Source of the DNA: Teratosphaeria epicoccoides
Taxonomy: Eukaryota > Ascomycota > Dothideomycetes > Mycosphaerellales > Teratosphaeriaceae
Assembly: GCA_021401465.1 (NCBI GenBank)
Contig: JADDMT010000013.1
Location: 248,001 to 312,000 of the forward strand
Length of the DNA stretch: 64,000 nucleotides
Direction: 5' to 3'
Below, piece after piece: positions 40,287 through 51,004 of the stretch (the stretch's first letter is position 1; every line of letters begins with the position of its first letter). Made by a program: the position numbers and the translations under genes. The notes beneath the pieces are model-generated. The model ran no database searches and was not told the origin of the DNA. It worked only from the letters and a program-made list of their open reading frames with translations.

Positions 40287-42348
40287 ATGGCTTCTCAAGA
40301 CCACAAGATGTCGCAGACCAGATCTTTCCCGACACCGGACGACCCGATGAACAATCAAGCCACAAAGCACAGCCTGTCTGCGTTTGCTGATGGAATCCAA
40401 GAACAGGCGACCAAGGACACGCCACCTTCACCGAGAGATCTGCACGGCATCAAAGTGAGCCACCGTTCCCAAAGGATTGTTACCGCCATGTTGCTAAGAT
40501 GATCTTCCCGCCAGTGGTTCCTTGTTGTCATCAGCTTGATGCTGACCACATTCCTCTGGGGTACGTCACTCCCAATCGGGGCAGACCGAATTCAATGCTA
40601 ATCAGGCTGCTGCGGCAGGCCTTGACGGGACCATCACGGCGGACATCCAAGCCACCTTCGTACGAGAATTCAACTCGATTGACAAACTCGCCTACAATTC
40701 CGTTGCATTCTTTCTCGGCGCCGCCGCTTGCGTGCTCCCGTGGTGAGTGACTCCCGAATTGTGAAATCGTGTCCCTGTCAGACCCACGCCGGAGACTGAC
40801 GAAACCGACTCCGATTCCGGCAGGGGCCAACTCTACGGTCATTTCAACGCCAAATGGATATTCGTCACCTGTATCGTCATCTTCGAAGCCGGTAGTGCCC
40901 TTTGCGGCGCTGCACCAAGCCAAGACGCCTTGATCGCCGGCCGAGCAATCTGTGGCGTGGGCGGAAGCGGCATGTATGTGGGCGTCTTAACGTTGTTGTC
41001 TATGACGACCACTGAGCACGAGAGGCCGTCATACATGGGGTATCCGGGCATCGTGAGTACCAATGCTTCGATCGATACATACAGCTCCACAAGAGTCCTG
41101 CTGATCAGAGCCTGAACATCCAAGACTTGGGGTCTCGGCACCGTTCTTGGGCCCATCATTGGTGGCGCTTTTGTCCAATCGAAGGCGACGTGGCGATGGG
41201 GCTTCTATGTAGGCCATTTCCACACATCTCCTTCAGCACACCAAGGGGTCGATGACTGATCGAATGAACAGATCAACCTCTGCGTGGGCGCTATTTGTGC
41301 GCCCATTTGGCTCCTCCTGGTGCCTTCCAAGGATCCGAGCCCAGAGGTCTCGTGGAAGGCCAGGACCAAAGCGTTCGATTTCCTGGGCTTGGTGCTGCTT
41401 GCCGGCGCCAGTACAGCCTTGCTCTTGGCCATGAACTTTGGCGGACTTGTCTTACCATGGAATTCCGGCTCGATGATTGCGCTCTGGGTCGTTGCTGGCA
41501 TATTGATCGTTGCATTTGGTGTCCAACAGGGGTTCGGAATCGGTGCAAGACAAGTCGTTTTCCCAGTCAAGATGATGAGTAATGCCAAGGTGCTGGTCGT
41601 TTTCTTCAACGAGACCTGCTCGGCCACTGGGTGCTTCCTGCCGATCTACTTCATCCCGCTGTAGTCAGTATTGGCCTGCCGCTTGCATGACGGACCAGAT
41701 GCTGACAGAAGCAGTTTCCAGTATGTCCGCAATGAGCAGGCGCTCATAGCCGGCGTCCGCCTCCTCCCTTTCATCTGCTTCATGGTCGCCACGGTACTCG
41801 TCTGCGGTCAAGCCGTGAGCTCTACGGGCAAGTGGCTGCCCTGGTTCTTCTATGGCGGAATCATGGTCGTGACAGGCGGGTCTTTGATGGCTTTCACCGT
41901 CGACGAAGCAACCTCTGCGGCCAAGATCTATGGCTATAGCATTCTGATCGGGACAGGCACCGGAGCATACATCCAAATGCCCTTCAATGCCTGCCAGGAA
42001 CTGGTCTCGGATCCCGCTCTGATCCCAGCAGCCGTAGGTCTGATCACTTGGGCCCAATTGGCGGCCCCTGCAATCACCCTCAGCATAGCCAATTCCGTAT
42101 TTCTGAATACAGCCAAGACTGCAATCGCTAAGATCCTGCCAGCTGGTGCCCCCATCTTGGGCATTCTCTCTGGAGTCGGTCAAGGGTATTTGGACACGGT
42201 CAGCCAACAGACAAGGCAGGAGGTCACGCATGCGGTAGTGTACAGTATGAGAAAGGCCTTCATTCTGGTGGTCACCGCCGGCGCCTTGACATTGGTATTG
42301 TCGACTCTCTTGCTGCGAAAGACGCATGGAATCCGCAAAGGACTGTAA
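40287..42348 (+). CDS. MFS drug:H+ antiporter (14-TM, DHA2/TOXA-like)
   Basis: Seven exons: 40287-40454, 40515-40560, 40619-40742, 40824-41052, 41125-41208, 41272-41660 and 41715-42348. They are joined by GT-AG introns of 54-81 nt and give 557 residues in one frame. A polar N-terminus is followed by WFLVVISLMLTTFLWGLDGTI, which matches the TM1 signature of fungal 14-TM exporters. The cytoplasmic loop reads LPWGQLYGHFNAKW, and motif C-like TWGLGTVLGPIIGGAF is present. The family exports toxins, pigments and drugs at the plasma membrane. Its place downstream of the NOS and oxidases suits a product exporter, which is inference. The fourth intron ends CAAG rather than CAG or TAG. No breaks were found. 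Confidence 0.88.
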
Positions 42349-42550
42349 GATCCTGCCCTCCACCAATTCAAGGCTCTTCCGAGGCACAGTCTAGAGACCG
42401 TCTGCATCCTGGTGGACATACTTGGTATTCATCAGTAGCAAAAAAATCCCGTCAAAGCATTCTGCATTCAATTTCGACCATACAATTCATTTCGCAATAT
42501 GGTACGCGATCGATTCTTGTCCATCACGAGACTGCGGTCGTTGTTCCAGT

Positions 42551-43088
42551 ATGTCGTGGCCAGAAACATCGCTCAAGACTTCCCCAAAGACGTCACCAGA
42601 ACGTCGCCGCAACACGCCAGTCGCGAACGATCCCAATGTCCCCGGGACGCGATACCATACAGTCATCTTCGTCGAGACTGCCGATGATGGGGCTGGCGAC
42701 ATCCACCACGTCACAGGAGACCTTGTAGCGGGAATGAGATACGAGGTCAAGTCATCCAGAAGGGCAGAAGCGTCCCGAACGTTTTACGACAGACACTTTC
42801 TGGGGACGGTGTTGAAGTCCTCGTATCCGGGTGCAGTAGAAGAAGTTTGCAGGGCGTAACGTGCTCCCCTTCGCCAGAAGGCGTACAACCACGTCACGAG
42901 GAAGACGGAACCAGTCAAGCCGGATGTCAACTTCTACGGCCCCGAACGAGCCGCGCCCTCGTCTGATAAAGTGCACGGAGTGGACGGAAACCCAGGCAGT
43001 GCCGGCTCTGCAGCAAGCACAGGTACTTCAGCACACTAGACCCGTCATTGATAGCAGCCCAGGCGCCGGCACGTCGTCCTCCAGATAA
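42551..43088 (+). pseudogene. Small conserved fungal protein, broken or spliced through a 22-nt gap
   Basis: An ATG at 42551 opens a frame with VFVETADDGAGDIHHVTGDL, recognisable as a widespread small fungal protein of unknown role (I recall ~170 residues). It meets TAA at 42857-42859. The family's later block KCTEWTETQAVPALQQA sits in another frame ending at 43088. Removing 42856-42877, which begins GT and ends AG, joins the two into 171 residues, but 22 nt is too short for a normal spliceosomal intron. So either an indel has killed the gene, the sequence has an error, or the intron is exceptional. Confidence 0.5.
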
Positions 43089-43197
43089 GCAGCATTAGTG
43101 AATGACGGACGTGTAAGCAGGGTGTTGTTCCTGGACTCGCGCCAGAGACATGAAGGGAAAGGCATATTTGATTTGCTTTTGGCAGGGTACGCGACGG

Positions 43198-44142
43198 TTA
43201 GAAGGATAGATCGTGGTAAATCATCTTCACCAGTGCTGCTTCCGCGGGCCATGCAGGTAAGAAGTCTTCGAGTCTCTCGCCCCAGTCATCCTGCCATTGG
43301 AGGGCTACCCAAGCCGAGAAGTACTCCCAGTAGTCAGGACACCATCCCGCGTATTCCCAATCCACTAGCGCGATTCGACATGAGTTGAGGTGACCACTGA
43401 CACGGATTTGAGCGTCTTGAGACTTGTCAATAGCTATCATATCCTTCTGTTGCACGTCGCCGTGGGTAAATGTTGGGCTGTGACCATAGAGTACCCTGCA
43501 AAAGTTTCTTGCGTAGAAGTTACTTTTGTAATGTGGCTCGCCATTCATATCTTTCATCTTCTTGTGCTTCGTCACAAGCCCGTAATTGAAGTCGTCCTCA
43601 CTCTCAAACGGGCCGCAGATGCTGCGATCACCTTCTTTAGAATAGAATAGGTCGTCGGGGACCGGACCGCCATCCACAGCTCCATAGTAAGTTGGTTGAG
43701 TACAAGGTGCACCCCTTATGGCATCGAAGGTCACGCGGAGTTCTGCTGTGAGCGACCCCTTCTCCTCCTCCGACAAATCTTCCCAAATCGAGTCCAGACG
43801 AACACCAGGAATGTGCTGCATCACGATGAAGACGTCGCCTCGATCCGAGTACATAGCATAGAGTCGCGGAGCGGGGACATCAGGGAGACATGCCTCGAGA
43901 TATAGCAGAGTCTGGCCCTCCCATACTCTGGTGGCTCGTCCGTATTTGACTAAGATGCCCGACTTTGGAACCACGATGGACTGGCCCGTACGGTGCTTTA
44001 TCACGTTGGTCGGAGCTCCTATCTCCTCATTGGTCGGCAATGTAACGTGGAGGGTATGTAACGTGGAGAGTACCACCAGGTCTTGTGTATGGCAGGGAGA
44101 CTGGCTGCCACATTCTGATGAACTTTTCCGGCGATCAGACAA
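43198..44142 (-). CDS. Aminoglycoside-phosphotransferase-fold (APH) kinase-like protein, start unclear
   Basis: An open minus frame of ~314 codons. It has the APH/choline-kinase core: N-lobe GILVKYGRATRVWEGQTLLYL, FIVMQHIPGVRLDSIW, catalytic FTHGDVQQKDMIAI and metal-binding ALVDWEYAGWCPDYWEY. These proteins phosphorylate small hydroxylated molecules; many fungal members have no known substrate. The usual HGDxxxxN is HGDxxxxD here, a change at a metal ligand. No ATG lies at the 5' end (the frame opens with TTG after a stop; the first Met is ~100 residues in), so an upstream exon is missed or the 5' end is lost. A small duplication (two copies of ctccacgttaca) lies in the N-terminal codons, near 44047-44077. 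Confidence 0.65.
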   Translation of the reverse strand: MSDRRKSSSECGSQSPCHTQDLVVLSTLHTLHVTLPTNEEIGAPTNVIKHRTGQSIVVPKSGILVKYGRATRVWEGQTLLYLEACLPDVPAPRLYAMYSDRGDVFIVMQHIPGVRLDSIWEDLSEEEKGSLTAELRVTFDAIRGAPCTQPTYYGAVDGGPVPDDLFYSKEGDRSICGPFESEDDFNYGLVTKHKKMKDMNGEPHYKSNFYARNFCRVLYGHSPTFTHGDVQQKDMIAIDKSQDAQIRVSGHLNSCRIALVDWEYAGWCPDYWEYFSAWVALQWQDDWGERLEDFLPAWPAEAALVKMIYHDLSF

Positions 44143-45173
44143 TATTCAACGCAATCTCGGCATTTGTCCTGTCGGAGGCGGTTTCCAGGGATGGTATTGC
44201 TGACGACGGTAACTTGGCGAAGCAGGCGCTTATATTCAAGCCCAGATGCTAGACACACTGTACGCACCGACTCGGAACAATTCTATCCCGATCCGCGCCT
44301 GCTTACAGCTTCCAAGGTTCGTCTGTAGTCCGACGAGTGGAAGACAGTCCCACGCAATTATCAGGTCAGCCCAGTTGTTGATGAATCGGCTACTTATAAC
44401 TTGCAAGCAACAGACTACTATCTTCTCCCATCTCCTTGGACGGTCCAGTATGAGAGCTCGGCGACTCGGCTCTCGCAGCGTACTGGGAAGTCTTTGGGGA
44501 GCCTTTCCCAAGTCCGCCACCAAATACCCGGCTTGCTAGGACACAACGCAGCGCTCCGATGGTGTATTTCTTCAACGGCCTGGCCTGAATCAACAAAGCT
44601 GTGTGGCAACGGCGCTCTCGAGGCTGCGGATGCCTGCTTTCCACGCATCTCGCCGTCTCGCCCGTCAGACTGTGTAGCGTCGGGTGGCAAAGTCATCACC
44701 GCGCTGACGTTTGCGACCATCAGGCTCTGGCATGCCAAGCAAAGCCCGCATGATAGATATTTGTAGACGCTTCTTCAATTCCGTTGCCAAGCAGCGAGGA
44801 TGCCCTGCCGACTCAGAAATACATCGCACAGCAGCCTAAGGAGTTGTAGAGTGTTGCCTTTAGTCTGCGGAAGTCCGAGCTCATCCAACATGCACGGCAC
44901 TCTGCCAATTACTGTGATTCGCAAGGCCAAGCACGCCTGTCGTGCCAAGGCCCCGAAATACGGAGGATACTCACACACGATTATAGAACACCCAGGTTTC
45001 CAATCACGAGATTATAGCGCTTCCGCCTGTGTGCCGAAACATCGCACGTGATATGTAGCTCCGTGGCCAACACAAGTTAAGTTGAGACACATCGAGCACC
45101 TCTTGAAGCCAGCTCGAACAACGCCCGGACGCACCTCATATTTTCACCCTCTAAGAGCCAAAAGACAGCGCCA
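44143..45173. other. Intergenic, no supported gene
   Basis: About 1 kb between divergent genes. Open frames occur on both strands around 44400-44770 but show no domain or splice pattern I can support. The last ~150 bases should include the promoter of the small secreted protein. Confidence 0.5.
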
Positions 45174-45576
45174 ATGCAGCTCTCTCTCCCTCTCACCGCC
45201 CTCCTCCTCTCTACCACCTCATACGCAGTGTATGCATACCCTCATTCCCTTCCCATCCGTCAGTCATTTGACCTAGCAACCCCTCTGCAGCAACTTCACC
45301 TGGCTCCAATGCGCCGCACACGACTCCCGGAGTCTCGCCTTCCCCAAAATCGGCCCCCTCACCGGGCTAGCGACGAGGGACGCTTGCGCTATACTCACCA
45401 GAAAGTATCCAGGCGGCGTCGTTAGGCAGTTCGGCAGGGAGTCCGGCGCTTGCTGCCAGGCGCGCGAGAATGCCGATCTTCAGACTCAGACGCTGTTTGA
45501 AAAGTCGTGCAATGAGATTGGGGAGATGCGGAAAGGGCCGTTTGGATATAAAATGGAGAGATGCCCAGGGAGTTGA
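45174..45576 (+). CDS. Small secreted cysteine-rich protein (candidate effector)
   Basis: Two exons, 45174-45229 and 45291-45576, with a 61-nt intron (GTATGC to CTGCAG), give 113 residues. The intron is the only nearby choice that keeps the frame. The N-terminus is a typical signal peptide, MQLSLPLTALLLSTTSYA. The mature part of ~95 residues carries six Cys: LQC, DAC, a CC pair, KSCNE and ERC. No known domain was recognised. Short, secreted, Cys-rich products of this kind in plant-associated fungi are often effectors, which is inference. The gene lies between the APH-like gene and MsrB, in a stretch with several decaying genes. Confidence 0.7.
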
Positions 45577-46082
45577 GATGGGGGATATTGATTGAAGATA
45601 ATGCTTCCCGAGTCGATCTGCGCTGTTGGAAGGCTCCATGTCTACATTGATGGAGCGTCCTCTTTCTTTGACTTCCTTGTTGCGCATCAGTGGTGTCGAT
45701 GATGAATCATTCGTTTGACTGGTTATATCAGAGGTTCAACGGCCTCGCCTACTGCCTCTACTCACCAACAGCTTGCGACATCTGCTATATTGAGCTCTCC
45801 GTCTGTGTCAACATTGGATGCTGGGAGAGCGGTGTCTGGACTGTATCAGCAGAATGCGATCAAGTCACGCACGAGAGGCGAATTCCTGCATTCATATGCA
45901 TTGTGTCGGACACGAGTCATTAGCAGGTGAAGATTGAGCCCTCCATGCTTGACTAAGCAGATGCGAACCATACGACGTCATCATTTGGGTGGCGGCGACG
46001 TGCTCAAAGACTGCAAACGATCTCCCGGTGCTCTCCACAGTATTACCATCGAAGCTCCGCCACCACCACGACCAGTGTACCT
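45577..46082. other. Intergenic, no supported gene
   Basis: About 0.5 kb between two plus-strand genes, presumably the 3' end of the secreted protein and the MsrB promoter. Nothing else was seen. Confidence 0.6.
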
Positions 46083-46754
46083 ATGCGCCTCCCGTCACTG
46101 CCCGCCTTCCTGCGTACATTCTACGCCTTCAGCAACACCACCCTCCATATACCCACCCCCCCCTTCACTTCCACTCTAGCTGCGAGACCACTCCGCAGCA
46201 TTGGCATGCCCACGATCCCACTCCTGGGAGCTCTCTTCAGCACAGCCGAAAGCCGCAAAATGGCCAGCTATCCCGTCCAGAAGAGCGACCGCGAATGGCA
46301 GGCGCAATTAAGCCCTGGTCAGCTACTCCCACACCTTGATGGCACTCCCCACCCCTCCCCCTGTTAACACCATTTTCCAGAACAATTCCGCGTGCTCCGC
46401 AAACAAGGCACCGAAGCCCCCTTCACCGGCAAATACGACAAGCACGCCCCCACCACTGGCGTCTACACCTGCGCCGGCTGCGACGCTCCCCTCTACACCG
46501 CCCAGCAGAAGTTCAAGTCCGGCTGCGGCTGGCCCGCATTCTATGATACTGTCCCCGGGGCCGTGACAAGGCATACGGACAAGACATTTGGCATGGAGAG
46601 GACCGAGATTGTGTGCTCGAATTGTGGAGGACATTTGGGGCATGTGTTCAAGGGAGAGGGGTATCCGACGCCGACGGATGAGAGGCACTGTGTTAATTCG
46701 ATCAGTATTAACTTTTCGCCGGAGGACCCGGTGGTGGAGAAGTCGAAGGCGTAA
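46083..46754 (+). CDS. MXR2: Methionine-R-sulfoxide reductase B, probably mitochondrial
   Basis: Two exons, 46083-46317 and 46381-46754, with a 63-nt intron (branch-like tgttaac, acceptor TTTCCAG), give 202 residues. MsrB reduces the R form of methionine sulfoxide in proteins. The core starts at SDREWQAQLSPEQFRVLRKQ. Zinc Cys pairs are in YTCAGCDAPLY and EIVCSNCGGHLGHVF, SGCGWPAFYD holds the substrate pocket, and the catalytic Cys is in DERHCVNSISINF. The first ~70 residues (MRLPSLPAFLRTFYAFS and on, Arg/Ser/Thr-rich) look like a mitochondrial presequence. A later ATG (MASYPVQK) could give a cytosolic form. All catalytic residues are present. Confidence 0.92.
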
Positions 46755-47714
46755 GATGGGGTGAGGACGAATTCGAAGTATGTATTTGATCGAATGATTC
46801 CAAGAACTCAGTGGCTTCGGCCTCTTGTCATTCGCGCCTACCTTCTAGCCTAGCACTACGTTGATTAAAGCATGCAACGACAAAACAAAATATTCGACGC
46901 TCGGACGACACGATCATGTCACTCGAGGTAGACCGCCATACTCTTCCTATCGCTCAGCGCCCTTATTGTTACCGGAGCTCAATGATAGAAGGCGCCGACA
47001 ACCAGAAACCAACAAGCCCTTTCGAACGCACTGTCACATCAGGTCCAGAATGGCCCATCTGCGCCGTCTGCTTTGGCCATCAAACGCTCTCCAGACTCCG
47101 AGATTGATCACTCACGGGCATTCATGGTACCGCGCAAACAGGTCCAGCTCGCTATCTCCTGCAGCACGCCGTAGCCCAGAGCGTCCGGCTCGACCATTGG
47201 GAACTGGCTCGGTGACGTAGCATGGCGACGAAGAGATCTGCTCTTATCGTAGCGGGGTGGCTGAGAGAGATCGTTCGCGCCGTACTAGCTCTCCATTAGT
47301 GCCGTCAATCTGCCGGGCCTCGTTCTCCCCATATGTCACGAGCTGAACCCCTTACAACGGTGAGTTCAATGCGGACTCATACAAGAGGACAGATACGACA
47401 ATCAAGACCCGCAGCGCCACCCTCCATTCATGACAAGGACAGCGACCGATAATAGAGCTCGCCCACGAAGGCGAATGCAGAAACCAGTCATGCCAAAGCT
47501 TGGCTTAGTCGAACCTGAATAGCTGGCTCCAATCTGGCGACAATGTCTGACCAGCCGCTCATTCACTCCCAAGGCCTCAAGAAGTCAAGCGCCCCTGCCA
47601 ATTCCTCCTCGGTCGAGGCAGCGTGCTGCTTACTGCGAGTGTTGAGTTTCACTCTACATGGCCACGGCGCCTGGAGAATGCCAGCGTTATATGCCTGCGT
47701 GTCCAGAGGCACAG
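46755..47714. other. Convergent intergenic region
   Basis: About 1 kb between the 3' ends of MsrB and the P450 relic. No supported gene; short open frames only. Confidence 0.6.
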
Positions 47715-49312
47715 TCACTTGGTAGCGTCATCGACTGGCTCCGCGAATTTGTACGCCCAGAGAAGCTTGGCCGCGATGCGCCACATGTCACGCGCCACGA
47801 AATGAATACCGGGACAAAGGCGGCGTCCTGCCCCGTACCCGTAATGTTGCACATCTCTGCCAGCCGAATCCGAATGCTCGTTTATTACGGGAGACGTATC
47901 GCGATTACTCCACTCCGGACTTCCAGCGCACTCATTAGCCAGCTTGGGATAACCTTCGTAGCGATTGTGGTCGAATATGTCATGGCCTTCAAATCGTCCT
48001 TCATTGTGGTGAGGCGCCCAGACGGTGACCAAAAGGGTCCGGCCTTTGGGAATCCCGCCGTACCAATCGTCTGGTAGGCGATCAGCTCCATGTGTGGTAT
48101 CCGGTGCACATTGACCATCGGAGACACAGCACTCACCTTCGCGGATGCTACGTGGAAGCGCAATGACGGCGCTATTGAGCCAATTCAGGTCATGCATTGC
48201 ATTGATTTCGCCTCATGAGGACTTACACAGGACGCCAGCTCATTCAGAGAATGACAGAATGTGGACTCTTGGTAACGGGGCAGACCTCGTGGATTGCGAT
48301 TCGCGCTTTTGTCTGGACGGCAGGATATTCCGCGAAGAGTCAGAATCTGAGCAGTCGATGTATCCGCGACGCCCTCGACAACTTCACCTATAAGATTGCT
48401 GAAAGCATGGCGAGATATCGGCCATCTCTTTGCATTGTATTCGTTCAGGAGATGGTTAGCAATACAGTCGCGATGGTCGCGCCGAGCTCGCCTCTCACCG
48501 ACTCAGAAGTGGATACTCATCTACTGGTGGGCTGGCCTCTGCTTCCATCGCCTCCGTCCACCCGTCCATCACGTCGTAGACAACCTGTGACTGAGTCAGC
48601 TAACCAGGCATTCGTCTGTAGCAAAGCGACAGGGAGGCCCTCGTTCACACGTCCCCAGACTGAACCGAAGGTCGCACCTCGATGCTCGAAGGCAAGAACT
48701 GTCGCACATGATGCTATGTACCTTCTGGCATGATTGAAGAAGTCTGTGGGCGTCTTCAGCAGATCGTTGAATAGAACCGTTGCTTCGTGATGCGGCCGAT
48801 TGGCTTGCAGCATGATGCCGCATTTAACAGTGGCACTAGTATCTCACTCTCCTTCTTGGTGAAATGCTTCTCATCCAGGTTCTTGGGCGAAAGGTTGCGG
48901 GCAATGACCTTGCGTTTCTCGCGTCACAGCGGGCTCATCTGCTCCAGAGCGACATGGTCACCTTGCGTCAGCAACGTGCCTACATAGCTCGGCGTGGGTC
49001 GGACTATATCGACCCCTTGTCCAAGAGAGCGTGAATGGCCTTCCGATCACAAACCACAATTATGCTGGTGGGACCAAACTGAAGTGAGAAGACGGAGCCA
49101 TACTCGCCAGCCCACTCCTTGAATCTGCCAATACATCTATCAGACAGAGAATACGATTGATCACTAACAGACTTACTTGGGATCTGGTGGAAGTTGCTGA
49201 TGACCAAGACCGGCAAGCTTTCGTATTCAGTCAAAGGCGTGAGCCGTTGTGGTCGACATTGTGGGCTGTCAGGCTGTGCTACCGGCTTTGAGGCAACCTC
49301 TTCCTTAAGCAA
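47715..49312 (-). pseudogene. Cytochrome P450 pseudogene
   Basis: Blocks of a fungal P450 lie in order on the minus strand but in changing frames. N-terminal: RFKEWAGEYGSVFSLQFGP. Then LNAASCC with the FFNHARRYIASCATVLAF block near 48700, VVYDVMDGWTEAMEA near 48560, a damaged I-helix region (EVVEGVADTSTAQIL, then FAEYPAVQTKARIAI one frame off) near 48370, and heme-binding HYGYGAGRRLCPG near 47830. Damage includes TGA at 48926-48924 where the family has Trp (MSPL*REKRK), a frame change after the I-helix, and another between PHMEL and DDWYGG near 48085. The heme Cys survives. In life it would have been a monooxygenase. It lies head-to-head with an equally dead FAD enzyme. Confidence 0.8.
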
Positions 49313-49465
49313 GGACGATTCGCGGACATCGGCCAGCCTCTTACAGCAGCGAAGAACACAGGGCTATCACAGATAGGCTAGTCGGTCGATCTGTCAAAAA
49401 GGTAGTATGAAAGTCGAATGGTCAGCTTATGGTCGGCAAGCTGACATTCGCATTCAGATTCAAGA

Positions 49466-50321
49466 CATGGCGCCGTTTACGATGTAGTCGTCGTAGGCTC
49501 ACGCTGCTCAGGACTGCCACTCGCCTTCGTTGCAGCCAAACATGGTCTTTCAGTGCTGTTGATTGAGAAACGAAGTACTTCGGCGTTACACGGCCTTTTC
49601 GGGCGGTGGGGCATGGGTACCAGATAGTAAGCATCAGCGCTCAATTAGTACGAAGCACTCGACATCTCAAGCAGACACTTCTCTCCGTAATGTGGTATAT
49701 GAGCTCTACGATACAGAGAAGGCTTCCGTGTACCTCCGATCCGCGCCTGAGATGGTAATGGGTAGAAGCCAACTCAGATGGCCGGCTCGAGGCTTCCCCT
49801 TTGCCAGATTATTAACGAAACCATTTGGGAGCGTTCACAACTTCATGTGCTCAGCAAGAAAGATCGTCCGGTATGTAGGGAAATACGGAATGAAAATGGC
49901 GTTGACATGGCCGTACCCCATCTGGAATCTACTGCGACAAGGTTACTTGATTCCAGCTCCTACTATCGCCGCGAAGCTCAGCATTCTGGCTCAAGATCTA
50001 CAGAAAACAGTAGCTGAATACACTTCGTTTGTCAGGACCGGACGTGACCTTCACTACGGTCGCGGGGAGAATGCTTACGATCGCTCTGCGGTGACCTCAA
50101 CATTGAGCCCTATCCCAATGCGTACAGCCTGATCACCAATACAAACGCAGAAGTTTTCAGCCTGGATTGGCACGATAATTGACGACCTCTATGCAGTGGG
50201 CCGTGTCCAGAACTCTGTATCCAAAAGAGCCTACCCTGGAAGAGGTTCTTCCATTGGACCTGGAATGACATTTGTGTTTAGAGCTGGCAGAAGGATTGCC
50301 GGGTTCGATGACATTTAGCAG
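49466..50321 (+). pseudogene. FAD-binding_2 (fumarate reductase/3-ketosteroid dehydrogenase-like) pseudogene
   Basis: The N-terminal Rossmann block YDVVVVGSRCSGLPLAFVA is in one frame and runs into tandem stops near 49626. The matching RRYTAFSGGGAWVPDSKH continues one frame over, then YLRSAPEMV, TVAEYTSFVRTGRDLHYG and ENAYDR follow. The C-terminal block LYAVGRVQNSVSKRAYPG with GSSIGPGMTF sits in a further frame near 50190-50320. Intervening catalytic sequence is missing, and the total is far shorter than the usual ~500+ residues. The first glycine motif has GSRCSG where GxGxxG is expected. The gene is dead by frameshift and deletion. Its family oxidises steroids or similar substrates. Confidence 0.75.
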
Positions 50322-51004
50322 CAGATCCGGGAGCCAGGCCTGGCTACCTCTGCTTGTCTACGGTGTTCCGATTTCGTCTTGCTGTCGTTGCATGCTCACG
50401 CGGCTTACAAGGCTATCTTGAGCATTGCATGCCCAGCATCAACGGCGGTTTTAAGCAAAGCCGCACCGGTCTGTTCGGACCTGCACTCAGTCGGTTGCTC
50501 GCGTCTGCATCGCTGGTAGGTGAGAGCACCGTCGACTGGCGGTTGTTCGTTGCCAGTCGATAAGGTATTTCGCCACATTCTATGTCCGAGGATGGTCTTG
50601 TTCAGTCATTGTGATGACATAAGGAGGCAAGCATCTGTGATGTGCAATAAACAGAGCCCAGACTACCACTTGAGAGCACTGAAATTGTCCGACGACCGTC
50701 ATGATCTATCGCAAAGAGCCACGGACGACACTCGACCTGCCCATGGCCTCAGTCGTGCTCGGACAGTATGAAAGATGGACAATGTGGGCCTTGTAGAAAG
50801 CTAAATTCACATGCACATCTCCACGCTCGAGCATAACGGCATGACCGAAGTGTTCCAAGCGGCAGATCATCATTGTTCGGACATTCTCAGCATTCCTCAG
50901 CTTTGTCTTCAATGACATCAAAGAAGATGCTCACATGGCATTGCTCGGACACCGTCCAGACTTCAGCTTTGGCAGCTTCTTGACATTTCGATCCACCTGT
51001 CGTC
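50322..51004. other. Intergenic, no supported gene
   Basis: About 0.7 kb between the FAD relic and the next plus-strand gene. No domain-bearing frame. Confidence 0.6.

Noticed and set aside
47828..47915. 39-nt GT-AG intron next to the P450 heme motif
   Set aside because: It is too short for this genome's introns, and the surrounding gene already has stops and frameshifts, so an insertion in a dead gene is more likely.
48900..48960. P450 stop explained as a classical RIP mutation
   Set aside because: The change implied (TGG to TGA before C) is not in the CpA context preferred by RIP, so I attribute the stop only to decay.
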